47,505 bases of DNA from an uncultured Lentisphaeria bacterium (GCA_903831825.1 CAIKZE010000039.1:1-47505); one strand, 5' to 3'. Shown: positions 18,213 through 26,133, counted from the stretch's first letter. Notes: a model not told the origin generated them from the letters alone. Numbers and translations are program-made.

Positions 18213-18403
18213 TATACTCCTCCCTTGGCAATATGTCTGCGATTCTGCAAGGTATTATACGCAATTCTCATATTTCAAGATGGCATCGGTTAGCGCAAAA
18301 TTCAAGCGGAATAACATCAATGTAATTTTGGACATGGGACCCTTTTATTCGCGATTTCTCCTAAGATTTTATATCTTTATGTACAAAAAAATTATGCTTT
18401 TAC

Positions 18404-18432
18404 TTGATTTTTTACGAAAATATTTATATATT
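18404..18432 (+). promoter_or_regulatory. Sigma70-like promoter, shared-architecture copy 3
   Basis: TTGATT (18404-18409), 17-bp spacer beginning TTTTACGAAAAT, TATATT (18427-18432), then TTACC. Same architecture as 10855 and 14907. Drives the desaturase gene. Confidence 0.7.
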
Positions 18433-18486
18433 TTACCATCAATTGAATGATAAATTGCCAGTCCAATACAGAACATGAGGAATAAT

Positions 18487-19518
18487 ATGGCGGAGACTGA
18501 AACAGCAACTTCCCCAACGATTCAAAAGGAGCAGAGCCAGGGATACGCCTGGCCCCCCTGGTATGCGATCCTGTCAAACTACCGGGAGCCAAGTATCAGA
18601 AAAGCTTGCTGGCAGTTGATGAATACAGTTCTTCCTTACTGCATCCTCTGGGTATTGATGATTTTATCGATCCGGCGCGGCTATCCGTATGCGCTGACTT
18701 TGGCGCTGACGGTGGTTGCCTCCGCCTTTCTGGTCAGGATATTCATCCTGTTTCACGATTGTGTGCATGGGGCGCTTTTCCGAAGCAAGGGCGCGAACAC
18801 CTTCTTCGGATATTGTTTCGGAGTTTTGGTGTTTACTCCGTTCGAAGACTGGCGGTTCAGCCACCTTCGGCATCACGCCAGTTACGCGGACCTCGATGCG
18901 CGCGGGTTCGGCGATATCTGGACCATGACTCTGACGGAGTATGAAGAATCCCCGAAGGGGAAACAATTATTCTACCGGATTTACCGCAACCCCTGGGTGC
19001 TGTTTGGACTGGGCGCGTTGTTCAGTTTTCTCCTTCGCTATCGGATGCCGACCCGCAAATCGGCGCACAAGGAGCGTATGAGCGTTCTATTTACTAATCT
19101 GCTCATCTGGGCAGTAGTGCTGATTGCGGCCTGGAACATCGGCTGGCGGACGTATCTTCTCATCCAATTGCCTTTGATCTGGATAGCCGGGGCGGCGGGA
19201 GTTTGGCTTTTCTATGTGCAGCACCAGTTCGAGGGGGTATATTGGTCGCGCAAGCGGGAATGGGATGCATTGCAGGCCGCCATGGAAGGAAGTTCTTTCT
19301 ATAATTTGCCGACGGTGCTGCGTTGGATTTCCGGCAATATCGGCTATCATCACGTCCATCATTTATGTTCCCGTATTCCAAATTACCGGCTGAAGGAATG
19401 CTACGATGCTATTCCGGCGCTGCAAGCCAGACCGCCACTCACGCTCAGGAAAAGTCTTTCAACCATCCGGCTGAAAGTATGGGATGAAGAACGCAAAGAA
19501 CTCGTCGGTTTCCGCTGA
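18487..19518 (+). CDS. Membrane fatty-acid desaturase
   Basis: 343 residues from the ATG at 18487, which has GAGGAA close upstream. An ATG at 18475 adds four residues without a ribosome site. Di-iron acyl-lipid desaturase with all three histidine boxes: H90-DCV-H94, H126-LR-HH130 and H288-HV-HH292. QHQFEGVYW before the third box is typical of the omega-6/Delta12-type group. Four to six hydrophobic segments. Introduces a double bond into membrane lipid acyl chains, needing O2 and an electron donor. An O2-dependent enzyme is notable if the organism is an anaerobe. Preceded by the shared-type promoter at 18404. Confidence 0.93.
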   Translation: MAETETATSPTIQKEQSQGYAWPPWYAILSNYREPSIRKACWQLMNTVLPYCILWVLMILSIRRGYPYALTLALTVVASAFLVRIFILFHDCVHGALFRSKGANTFFGYCFGVLVFTPFEDWRFSHLRHHASYADLDARGFGDIWTMTLTEYEESPKGKQLFYRIYRNPWVLFGLGALFSFLLRYRMPTRKSAHKERMSVLFTNLLIWAVVLIAAWNIGWRTYLLIQLPLIWIAGAAGVWLFYVQHQFEGVYWSRKREWDALQAAMEGSSFYNLPTVLRWISGNIGYHHVHHLCSRIPNYRLKECYDAIPALQARPPLTLRKSLSTIRLKVWDEERKELVGFR

Positions 19519-19559
19519 ACTTTATTTAAAGCGCCCGGCAGTCGTATTCTTGCTGGAAT

Positions 19560-20477
19560 CTATTGAGGCCATTCTTTGCAGAGCGCCTTGAATTCCGCAT
19601 TGTTGTTGAGTTCCTTGAATGACAGATCATTGACCGGATTGGGTAACTCCACATATTTTTCCAGATTGTCCCGGTATTTCAGCGTCAGCTTGAGATGCTC
19701 CAGCGCTTTAGAGAAATCGCCTTGTCCGGCGCAAGCGCAGGACAGATTGTAATGGAACAGCGGATATTCAGGATCTTTCAGCAATGCTTCCTCAAAAACT
19801 TTTCGCGCGTCCTTGAGTCTGCCGTAGTTGCTGTACGAGACTCCGAGCGCGATAATTGCCATCCGGTGTTTTGAATCTTTTAAATTGCCGCAATGGTCGC
19901 GTTCCAGCCACTTTTGCAGACATTCTATTGCTTCCTGGTATGATTTGCCCCGATACAATTCCACTCCGTATTCCAGCATCTCATCAGGAGTGGAATCATT
20001 TATTTTTATAAGGTTGAGCATGGCTGAAAGCTGTCCCGCCGCCAAAGGCGAATTAACACAGTAAAGATGCGCATTCATGCATATCCCGCCTTCCGCCCGG
20101 TAGGCATTGATATGTTTGTATGTTCCGTCCGGAGTATCGGCATTCCACTCGACAATGGCAAATTTATTATATCCGTACTTTCTGATACGGGTACTGAACA
20201 ACGGATTTTTTTTATCAATGCGCCACCATTGTTCGCGGAGGAGGGTGCTGTCAAGTATCTGATGGTTATACTCGGCGGTTATCGAAAAATTGATCCCGGT
20301 TTCAGGCAGTTTGGCGGCGACATAATAAGTTTTGTGGTTTTTAGCTGTTCTTGATTCGATGAGCTCAAACCCGCTAAGGTCAAGATCAATGCGTTTTTCC
20401 CCCAGCAGCAGCGTGCTGCCATGTGCCGCCATGACGGACATCCAGAATATAATGAACAGAAACTTAGTCATTGTCAT
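19560..20477 (-). CDS. Exported TPR-repeat protein
   Basis: 305 residues. Signal peptide MTKFLFIIFWMSVMAAHG; AAGGA lies 4 nt before the first ATG. Residues about 25-165 form a beta-rich domain (KRIDLDLSGFELIES, FSITAEYNHQIL, YGYNKFAIVEWNADT). About 170-270 hold tetratricopeptide repeats (GVELYRGKSYQEAIECLQKW, LGVSYSNYGRLKDARKVFEE, FHYNLSCACAGQGDFSKALE). A periplasmic scaffold role is likely (family inference). Starts 17 bp after the stop of the GntR/LacI regulator on the same strand, so the two may be co-transcribed. Confidence 0.8.
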   Translation of the reverse strand: MTMTKFLFIIFWMSVMAAHGSTLLLGEKRIDLDLSGFELIESRTAKNHKTYYVAAKLPETGINFSITAEYNHQILDSTLLREQWWRIDKKNPLFSTRIRKYGYNKFAIVEWNADTPDGTYKHINAYRAEGGICMNAHLYCVNSPLAAGQLSAMLNLIKINDSTPDEMLEYGVELYRGKSYQEAIECLQKWLERDHCGNLKDSKHRMAIIALGVSYSNYGRLKDARKVFEEALLKDPEYPLFHYNLSCACAGQGDFSKALEHLKLTLKYRDNLEKYVELPNPVNDLSFKELNNNAEFKALCKEWPQ

Positions 20478-20494
20478 TGCATCCTTCCAGTAAT

Positions 20495-21541
20495 TTATTC
20501 TACCGGACGGGCGGTGCTGCGTCGAACAATAAGCGTGGTATTGATTATAGTTTCGGCGGGAGGTGTTTCGCCGCGCAGAATGATTTGCAGATTATTGCGG
20601 ATGGCTTCGGCTATTTTCGGGGTATGCTGGCTGACGCTGGTCAGATCGAGGTCTTCGGCCACCGTGGTATTGCCGAAGCCGCACAGCGAGCAGTCTTCCG
20701 GAACTCTAATGCCTTTTGAGGCAAGCAACCTGAAGACCCCGGCTGCGATGGTGTCATTGCCGCATAATATTGCCGTGGGCGGACGCTTTATGGCGAACAG
20801 TTCTCTGGCTGCATAATATCCCCATTCGCGGGATGGTTCTTTGCATTTAATATATTTTTCCGGAACCTCAATATCATGTTTTTTAAGTACGTCGAGAAAG
20901 CCTTTCAGCCGGAGTTCCGAGGTATGTTCATAAGTTCCGCTGATATGCGCAATTCTGGAATGTCCAAGACTGACAAGATGCTCAGCAATCTTTTCTGCTC
21001 CTTCATAGTCGTCAGAAATGATGCGCGGAATGTTTAATTCAGGTATAAACAGATCAAAAAAGATTACAGGAATTTTCAACTCGCGATATTTGCCGGCACA
21101 TTGGGAATTCGGGGCGGCAATTAAGGCTTCCGCGCCGGACTCTACCATGAAATCCAGTATTTTTTCTTCTTTATCTTTGATCCTGTTGGTGATATGGACT
21201 ACCGGATGCAGTCCGGCTTCACTGAGAAATTTTTCCAGCTCGGCGAAAATCTTGTAATAAAACACTTCGTCATCAGGGAAGATAAAGCCGACAATTCCGG
21301 TTTTCCTGGATAATGACGGCCTGGTTCCGACAAAGTTGCCGCGGCTTGGTTCCTTGTAAATCAAATTCTCCATTTCCAGCAACCGCAACGCTTTACGCAG
21401 AGTCAGGTGATTGACGCTGAACATATCGGAAAGAATACGTTCTGAGGGCAGGGGATCGTTTTTCTTCAGGCGCTTTTCTTTGATAAACAGCCTGATAGTC
21501 TCTGCCAGAGCGATATATTTTTCAGGTTTCCCGCGTTTCAT
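20495..21541 (-). CDS. GntR/LacI hybrid transcriptional regulator
   Basis: 348 residues. Residues 1-75 are a GntR-type winged helix (ALAETIRLFIKEKRLKKNDP, LPSERILSDMFSVNHLTLRK, ALRLLEMENLIYKEPSRGNF). From about 80 onward is a LacI/PBP1-type periplasmic-binding-protein-like sensor (VGFIFPDDEVFYYKIFAELE, IAEHLVSLGHSRIAHISG, AILCGNDTIAAGVFRLLASKGIRVPED). This AraR-like architecture normally senses a sugar or related small molecule. It is divergent from the 21789-24922 operon. Four near-identical palindromes between the two units are its best candidate operators, one lying inside the operon promoter, which fits repression. Confidence 0.93.
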   Translation of the reverse strand: MKRGKPEKYIALAETIRLFIKEKRLKKNDPLPSERILSDMFSVNHLTLRKALRLLEMENLIYKEPSRGNFVGTRPSLSRKTGIVGFIFPDDEVFYYKIFAELEKFLSEAGLHPVVHITNRIKDKEEKILDFMVESGAEALIAAPNSQCAGKYRELKIPVIFFDLFIPELNIPRIISDDYEGAEKIAEHLVSLGHSRIAHISGTYEHTSELRLKGFLDVLKKHDIEVPEKYIKCKEPSREWGYYAARELFAIKRPPTAILCGNDTIAAGVFRLLASKGIRVPEDCSLCGFGNTTVAEDLDLTSVSQHTPKIAEAIRNNLQIILRGETPPAETIINTTLIVRRSTARPVE

Positions 21542-21583
21542 GGGTCTTTTATACTTTCGCTGTTATAATGTTTATTACAGCTT

Positions 21584-21611
21584 ATTATACATCGTCCGCA
21601 AGGAAAATCAA
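21584..21611 (-). promoter_or_regulatory. Putative promoter of the GntR/LacI regulator
   Basis: On the minus strand: TTGATT (21611-21606), 16-bp spacer, TATAAT (21589-21584). The predicted start is about 35 nt before the regulator ATG at 21541. Confidence 0.6.
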
Positions 21612-21638
21612 TCAACTCAATACTATATTAATTTAAAT

Positions 21639-21753
21639 TATATCGATATATTATTATATCGATGTAATAGTAATTATGAATATAAAAAATATTTATATCG
21701 ATATATTAAAAATAACAAAAAAAGATAAATGCGGTCTTGACTATATCGACTCC
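21639..21753. promoter_or_regulatory. Cluster of four TATATCGATATA operator palindromes
   Basis: Sites: 21639-21650 (TATATCGATATA, perfect), 21655-21666 (TATATCGATGTA), 21694-21705 (TATATCGATATA, perfect), 21742-21753 (TATATCGACTCC, half-conserved). Centre spacings are 16, 39 and 48 bp. They lie between a GntR-type regulator and the divergent operon, and the fourth sits in the spacer of the operon promoter. Binding by the adjacent regulator is inferred. Confidence 0.75.
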
Positions 21754-21765
21754 ATCAGGTATCTT
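21737..21765 (+). promoter_or_regulatory. Promoter of the 21789-24922 operon, overlapped by operator 4
   Basis: TTGACT (21737-21742), exactly 17 bp, TATCTT (21760-21765). Operator-like TATATCGACTCC starts at the last base of the -35. A GGAG ribosome site precedes the ATG at 21789. Confidence 0.65.
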
Positions 21766-21788
21766 TTAATTAACGCGGAGATTTACTT

Positions 21789-22814
21789 ATGTCAGAAGTG
21801 TTAAGAAAAAGTGATAAAAATATAGTGGAACTGAATTCCGGTTCCGGTAAAATATTTATTGCCCCCGGCCTGCAAGGACGGGTGTTTTGCAGTTTAGGCA
21901 GCGAGCTTATCCATCGATTTGATGATAAACTGGCATCCAGACCGCATCCGGAAGAATTTAATAATATCGGCGGTAATTCACTTTGGCCCGCACCGGAAGG
22001 CGGCGATTTTGCATTTAATTATCTTCCCGGTTCCGGCTGGCTGGTTCAGAAAGGCATAAATTCCGACTGTCCCGGAGTAACCCGATCTGATAAGACTTCG
22101 GCGGTTGTGGAAAAAGAGATTGTTTTGAAGAACCGTAAAGGCGTTTCAGCCGGTATCAGATTTGTCCGGGATGTCAGAATTAAAGACATTTCCAGCGTCT
22201 TGTCAGGATATGAACTGGAAGGAATTGCATATTGCACCGAAGACTCGCTGGAGATGCTTGAACCTCGCAGTCCGTCTGAGTTTATGATCGGGGCCTGGTC
22301 GCTGGAACAGTTTCCGCTTCATGACGGCATTATCGCTTTCGGCCGTTTATCTTGCCCGGCGGCAGGCTGCGTCAATGATGATTTTTACGGGGACGCGTCT
22401 GCCCGGATGGCTTATGATTCAAACATTTTTACGTTCAAACTGGGCGGCGCTGACCGTTTGCAGATCGGCATCAAAAAAAGTTTCGGACCGCAGTTAATCG
22501 GCTCATATGACAAGTCCCGTTCGTTGCTGATTATCCGCCGGACGGTTTTACAGGACGGTGTTTATTTCAATATCGCGGATAACGACCAGAAGCGCGGCCC
22601 GTTTTCGGCGGCTGATGCTTACAGCATTTTTAACGGCGGGGCTCTGGGCTTTTACGAACTTGAAACGATAGCGCCCATGATAGTGGAAAACGGTTTGGTT
22701 AAAGGCAGCAGGCTGCCCTCGGAAACGCTCATATTGCGCGGCGAGGCAAATAAACTTGCGGCTTTTCTCAATAGTTCTGAAATAATGGTCAGTTCTGACC
22801 TGATAATCAATTAA
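21789..22814 (+). CDS. Galactose-mutarotase-fold-like protein (DUF6786-like)
   Basis: 341 residues, no signal peptide. The layout looks like cytoplasmic DUF6786-type/aldose-epimerase-superfamily beta-sandwich proteins: GLQGRVFCSLGSELIHRF, then NSLWPAPEGGDFAFNY, GVTRSDKTSAVVEKEI, SSVLSGYELEGIAYCTEDSL, FMIGAWSLEQFPLHDG, VNDDFYGDASARMAYDS and GIKKSFGPQLIGSYD. Members are presumed to bind or epimerise carbohydrates; no catalytic residues can be assigned with confidence. First gene of an operator-controlled operon with a polysaccharide deacetylase and an M24-fold protein, so a role in uptake or breakdown of a modified sugar is plausible (inference). Confidence 0.7.
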   Translation: MSEVLRKSDKNIVELNSGSGKIFIAPGLQGRVFCSLGSELIHRFDDKLASRPHPEEFNNIGGNSLWPAPEGGDFAFNYLPGSGWLVQKGINSDCPGVTRSDKTSAVVEKEIVLKNRKGVSAGIRFVRDVRIKDISSVLSGYELEGIAYCTEDSLEMLEPRSPSEFMIGAWSLEQFPLHDGIIAFGRLSCPAAGCVNDDFYGDASARMAYDSNIFTFKLGGADRLQIGIKKSFGPQLIGSYDKSRSLLIIRRTVLQDGVYFNIADNDQKRGPFSAADAYSIFNGGALGFYELETIAPMIVENGLVKGSRLPSETLILRGEANKLAAFLNSSEIMVSSDLIIN

Positions 22815-22824
22815 AGGTATGGAT

Positions 22825-23703
22825 ATGGATAAAATTAAAGTTGTTCTGGGATTTGACATGGAAACCGATATCGGCAGTTGGACTCCATGGTACGATGGGT
22901 TGAAAAATGGTACGCCGGTTATTTTGAATATTCTCAAAAAACACGGAATTACCGCCACATTCTTTTTTACCGGCGACAGCGCCAAAAAGAATCCGAAAGC
23001 GGTTAAGGCCGTGAAAACTGCCGGACATGAGATTGGCTGCCATACGCTGTTTCATGAGACTATCGGGGAAGCGCTGTTCGAAATTCCGGGAATGATGCCG
23101 ATATTGCCGGAGGAGGTGGAAAACCGCATTCGTCTGGCCACGGAATGGGTTGAAGAAGTCGCCGGCGTTCGTCCGGTATCGTTCCGCTGTCCGCGCTTGT
23201 TCGGTTCCACTGCCGTGGTCAATGCGCTGGAAAATCTGGGATACAAGACCGATGCCACTTATCCAATGTATTATTTCCGTGAACAACTGATTCCATATCA
23301 TCCCGCTAAAAAAGACTGGACCAGGAAAGGACGGATGAAGATTGTTGAACTGCCGAATTTCGCCGACCTGTCCATGAAGTCAAAGGATGAATTTGGCCGC
23401 GATATGGATCAGTGGCCGCTGTTCAGGACTGAAAGCGCGGATAAAGTCATGGAACATATTAACGGCTATATTGCTTTTTGCAGTAAAAAGGGCGTCGAAC
23501 CGTTCCTCTGCTTCTATTTCCACCCGTGGGAATTCTGGCCGATGCGTGAAGGGCTGATTCATTACGGGGAAGGCGCGGTCATGCCTGATCCGTTCATTAT
23601 CAAGAACTGCGGAAAATATGCGGAGGAGCAGTTTGACCTTCTGATTGGCCGCCTGAAAGAGCTTGGCGCGGAATTTTATCAGGCGCGTCAGATTACAACA
23701 TAA
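22825..23703 (+). CDS. Polysaccharide deacetylase family protein (NodB-like)
   Basis: 292 residues from the ATG at 22825, with AAAGG 7 nt upstream; the ATG at 22819 lies too close to it. The metal-dependent deacetylase barrel is recognisable: motif 1 GFDMETD (first Asp kept), HGITATFFFTGD, motif 2 GHEIGCHTLFHE (HTxxH metal pair), motif 3 RPVSFRCPRLFG, and a late FYFHPWEF. No signal peptide, unlike cell-wall deacetylases, so an intracellular N- or O-deacetylase acting on a small glycoside or amide is more likely. Second gene of the regulated operon, 10 bp after the previous stop. Confidence 0.9.
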   Translation: MDKIKVVLGFDMETDIGSWTPWYDGLKNGTPVILNILKKHGITATFFFTGDSAKKNPKAVKAVKTAGHEIGCHTLFHETIGEALFEIPGMMPILPEEVENRIRLATEWVEEVAGVRPVSFRCPRLFGSTAVVNALENLGYKTDATYPMYYFREQLIPYHPAKKDWTRKGRMKIVELPNFADLSMKSKDEFGRDMDQWPLFRTESADKVMEHINGYIAFCSKKGVEPFLCFYFHPWEFWPMREGLIHYGEGAVMPDPFIIKNCGKYAEEQFDLLIGRLKELGAEFYQARQITT

Positions 23704-23767
23704 AAGAGAGCAGATGAACTTTAGTTACCTTAAAAGTATTTAACCATAAAAAACAGGAGAATCAATC

Positions 23768-24922
23768 ATGTTTACAATCCCGAAATCAGAGTATTTGAAA
23801 AGAATCAAAGACTTCCAGAAGAACATCAAGGCCGCCGGGCTGGATGCCTGTCTGGTGCATGGCAACGAAGCGGATTTCGCCAACGTTCGCTATCTGAGTG
23901 AATACTGGCCGACTTTTGAAGCAGGCGGAGTGTTTGTTCCGGCGGAAGGCAAGGCGATATTGATTATCGGCCCGGAAAGTGAAAACTATGCCAAAGGCCG
24001 CAGCGTTATTCCCAATATCATGAAGATGGTCGAATATCGTGAATCCGCCGAACCGAACTATCCCGGCATTGCGGTAGCGCATTATCCGGATGTGGTGAAG
24101 GCTTCCGGCTGCAAAAAACTCAAAAAACTCGGGTTGGCCGGTTATTCGGTCATGACCCTGCCGGTTTATATGTCGTTGCAGAAAGAACTGCCTGGCGTCG
24201 AACTGATCAAGGCTGATCAAACGCTGCTGCCGCTGCGCTTTATCAAGAGCGCCAATGAACTGAAATGTATGCGCCGCGCCTTTGAGATCAGCGAACTTGC
24301 AATCGATGCGATTCTGGCTGAAGTCAAACCCGGGATGACTGAATTTCAGGTTATCGGCATTGCCCAGCGTGAAATCTACAAACACGGCGGCGAGTATGAA
24401 GGCCATGCGCTTTACTGTTTCTGCGGTGACCGCACCAATAACGCCATTTGCCGTCCGACCAGCAATAAACTGATCAAAAATGAAGTCATTCAGTTGAATA
24501 TCGGCGCGCGCGTCGGCGGATATTCCTCCAGTGTCGGGTTGCCGTTCTCCATCGGCAAACTGCCCGCCCGCAAAAAACGCCTGGTGGAATTCGGGCTGGT
24601 TGCGCATGAAAAAACCATGGATTTGATGGCTGCCGGCAAACCTGCCGCCGCTGTTGTCAAGAAATATGAGGAATGGGTAAAGAAACAAGGGTTCGGCAAA
24701 TACCTGCTTTACGGACCGTGTCACGCTATCGGCATGATGGAAGTCGAACAGCCCTGGATGGAATCGGTATCCACTTACGACTTGCAGGAAAACATGACGT
24801 TCCAGGTCGATACTTTCTTCTATGATGAAGACTTCGGCCTGCGCTGGGAAAACGGCGTAGCGGTCAAAAAAGGCGGAGTTGAAAGACTCTCCAGCAAATA
24901 CATCAAGATGGTAGAACTTTAA
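23768..24922 (+). CDS. M24/creatinase-fold protein with altered metal ligands
   Basis: 384 residues, GGAG before the ATG. N-terminal creatinase domain (LDACLVHGNEADFANVRYLS, FVPAEGKAILIIGPE) and C-terminal pita-bread domain. In aminopeptidase P-type enzymes five residues bind the two metals. Here the two Asp are Asn244 (QLNIGARVGG) and Ser255 (GYSSSVG), the first Glu is Asp348 (FQVDTFF), and only His319 (PCHAIGMMEVEQ) and Glu361 (RWENG) remain. This pattern fits creatinase-like, metal-independent amidinohydrolase/amidase chemistry better than peptidase activity. Third gene of the operator-controlled operon and followed by a strong terminator. Annotation as Xaa-Pro peptidase would probably be wrong. 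Confidence 0.9.
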   Translation: MFTIPKSEYLKRIKDFQKNIKAAGLDACLVHGNEADFANVRYLSEYWPTFEAGGVFVPAEGKAILIIGPESENYAKGRSVIPNIMKMVEYRESAEPNYPGIAVAHYPDVVKASGCKKLKKLGLAGYSVMTLPVYMSLQKELPGVELIKADQTLLPLRFIKSANELKCMRRAFEISELAIDAILAEVKPGMTEFQVIGIAQREIYKHGGEYEGHALYCFCGDRTNNAICRPTSNKLIKNEVIQLNIGARVGGYSSSVGLPFSIGKLPARKKRLVEFGLVAHEKTMDLMAAGKPAAAVVKKYEEWVKKQGFGKYLLYGPCHAIGMMEVEQPWMESVSTYDLQENMTFQVDTFFYDEDFGLRWENGVAVKKGGVERLSSKYIKMVEL

Positions 24923-24948
24923 CTCAAAAAACTAAATTTGAACTCTTT

Positions 24949-24980
24949 AAGACCACGCTCGCAGGCGTGGTCTTTTGCTT
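24949..24980 (+). terminator. Rho-independent terminator of the 21789-24922 operon
   Basis: Perfect 10-bp stem AAGACCACGC / GCGTGGTCTT (24949-24958 with 24965-24974) around TCGCAG, followed by TTTGCTTTTT. Confidence 0.92.
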
Positions 24981-25236
24981 TTTACCGGTAAGAATTTATA
25001 GAAAGAACGCTAATGTTGAGTTCCTGAAAACGGATATTCCACATGGGCAAAAAAATCAAGCAAGAGACCTTGAAGGGACAGAGAAAATAGCAGCCGAGTA
25101 CCTTATTCTTGTATAGGATTCTAATTGAAGTATTTTCATTGTACTTGAATTCCAACAAAGCTCAATTAGGTTAAGCCAAGAACAGGATGGTTTAGAGGTC
25201 ATTCCAATATTTTATATTAAGCCTGATGGAAGCTTG
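24980..25236. other. Intergenic stretch with an open frame lacking a start codon
   Basis: No complete gene. From 25129 the frame of the next gene is open without ATG, GTG or TTG until 25234. Its translation includes EVIPIFYIKPDGSLMPGRRP, which looks protein-like. It could be the eroded 5' end of a longer gene. Confidence 0.4.
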
Positions 25237-25794
25237 ATGCCTGGCCGCCGTCCTGAAACGAACACTCTGTATATGATAAATATGATTAATTTACTAAGAA
25301 TACTTGTGTTAATATCTTCTTTATTCTGGTCATATTTCATAATCATTGCAAGCTCCCAAATGTACGGGATATTTCGGATTTATTACGGATATCCTAAAGG
25401 CCAGGACTGGATTGTGCTAATTCCGGCAATTACCAAACTGGCTATTGATTACTTCTGGATTCCATTTTCTCTAGTGATTATTACAGGGTTGTTTTCCATA
25501 ATCAACTCCTATTTTTCAAAAATCGAGGGAAAGAACATTTTTATAATGCAAATGACTTTGTGGATACATTTTTTCATAGCCTGGATAATTCTTTTTTGTT
25601 TTTTCTATGTTGGCTTTACTGGCGGCGGGTGCTTACATCATGGTCCGGAGTTTGAAATGGAACGATTTCAAAACTGCTGTTTCGGTTTCTTTCCAATAAC
25701 ATTGTTTGCATTGCTGCTTGTTCCTTGCAGTTTAATTCTGAATTATAATAAAAAGATCGAGGCGACAGCGTCTCCGCCGGTTACTTTACAATAA
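25237..25794 (+). CDS. Small integral membrane protein of unknown function
   Basis: About 185 residues with four hydrophobic segments: LLRILVLISSLFWSYFIII, then FWIPFSLVIITGLFSII, WIHFFIAWIILFCFFYVGF and FFPITLFALLLVPCSLIL. A periplasmic or cytoplasmic loop holds GGGCLHHGPEFEMERFQNCC. Start unsure: ATG 25237 (GGA 6 nt upstream), ATG 25273 or 25282; the frame is also open well upstream. More AT-rich than the neighbours, like the following lipoprotein gene, possibly a transferred pair. No family recognised. Confidence 0.6.
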   Translation: MPGRRPETNTLYMINMINLLRILVLISSLFWSYFIIIASSQMYGIFRIYYGYPKGQDWIVLIPAITKLAIDYFWIPFSLVIITGLFSIINSYFSKIEGKNIFIMQMTLWIHFFIAWIILFCFFYVGFTGGGCLHHGPEFEMERFQNCCFGFFPITLFALLLVPCSLILNYNKKIEATASPPVTLQ

Positions 25795-25803
25795 ACTTTG
25801 GAT

Positions 25804-26133
25804 ATGGACATGACAATAAAAAATATGCTGCCATTTATGATTATTCTATTATGTCTTTGCTTGTCGGGATGTGGAACTGTTTTGATGAGGGAATACCCGT
25901 CTTTACGAGCAGATGAATTTCCTTACTATCCCGCGACGTGTTATGATGTATCAAACATAGCAGAGGGTGGTGCGTTTTATACCACTGATAGGGTTATTGG
26001 CTGGCTTGTAATAGTTCCTATTCACGTTATTGATCTTCCGATTTCATTAGTTACGGACACTCTGCTTTTTCCAGCAGATTATATCAGGGAAACAAACAAA
26101 GAAGAAAACACCCAAACTAACGCTTCTCGCTGA
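25804..26133 (+). CDS. YceK/YidQ-type small lipoprotein
   Basis: About 110 residues. Type II signal peptide ending in the lipobox LSGC (MLPFMIILLCLCLSGCGTVL). The mature part has the family pattern GT-x-x-x-R-E-YPSL, YYPATCYDVSNI, then IHVIDLPISLVTDTLLFPAD, close to the DLPFS-x-x-x-DT-x-x-LP of YceK/YidQ (DUF1375) lipoproteins. Predicted outer- or inner-membrane lipoprotein; function unknown. Start could be 25804 or 25810 (GGA 7 nt before the latter). Nine bp after the 25237 gene, probably co-transcribed. Confidence 0.75.
   Translation: MDMTIKNMLPFMIILLCLCLSGCGTVLMREYPSLRADEFPYYPATCYDVSNIAEGGAFYTTDRVIGWLVIVPIHVIDLPISLVTDTLLFPADYIRETNKEENTQTNASR

Noticed and set aside
23786-24724. 312-codon minus-strand open frame
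   Set aside because: Shadow of the M24-fold gene.
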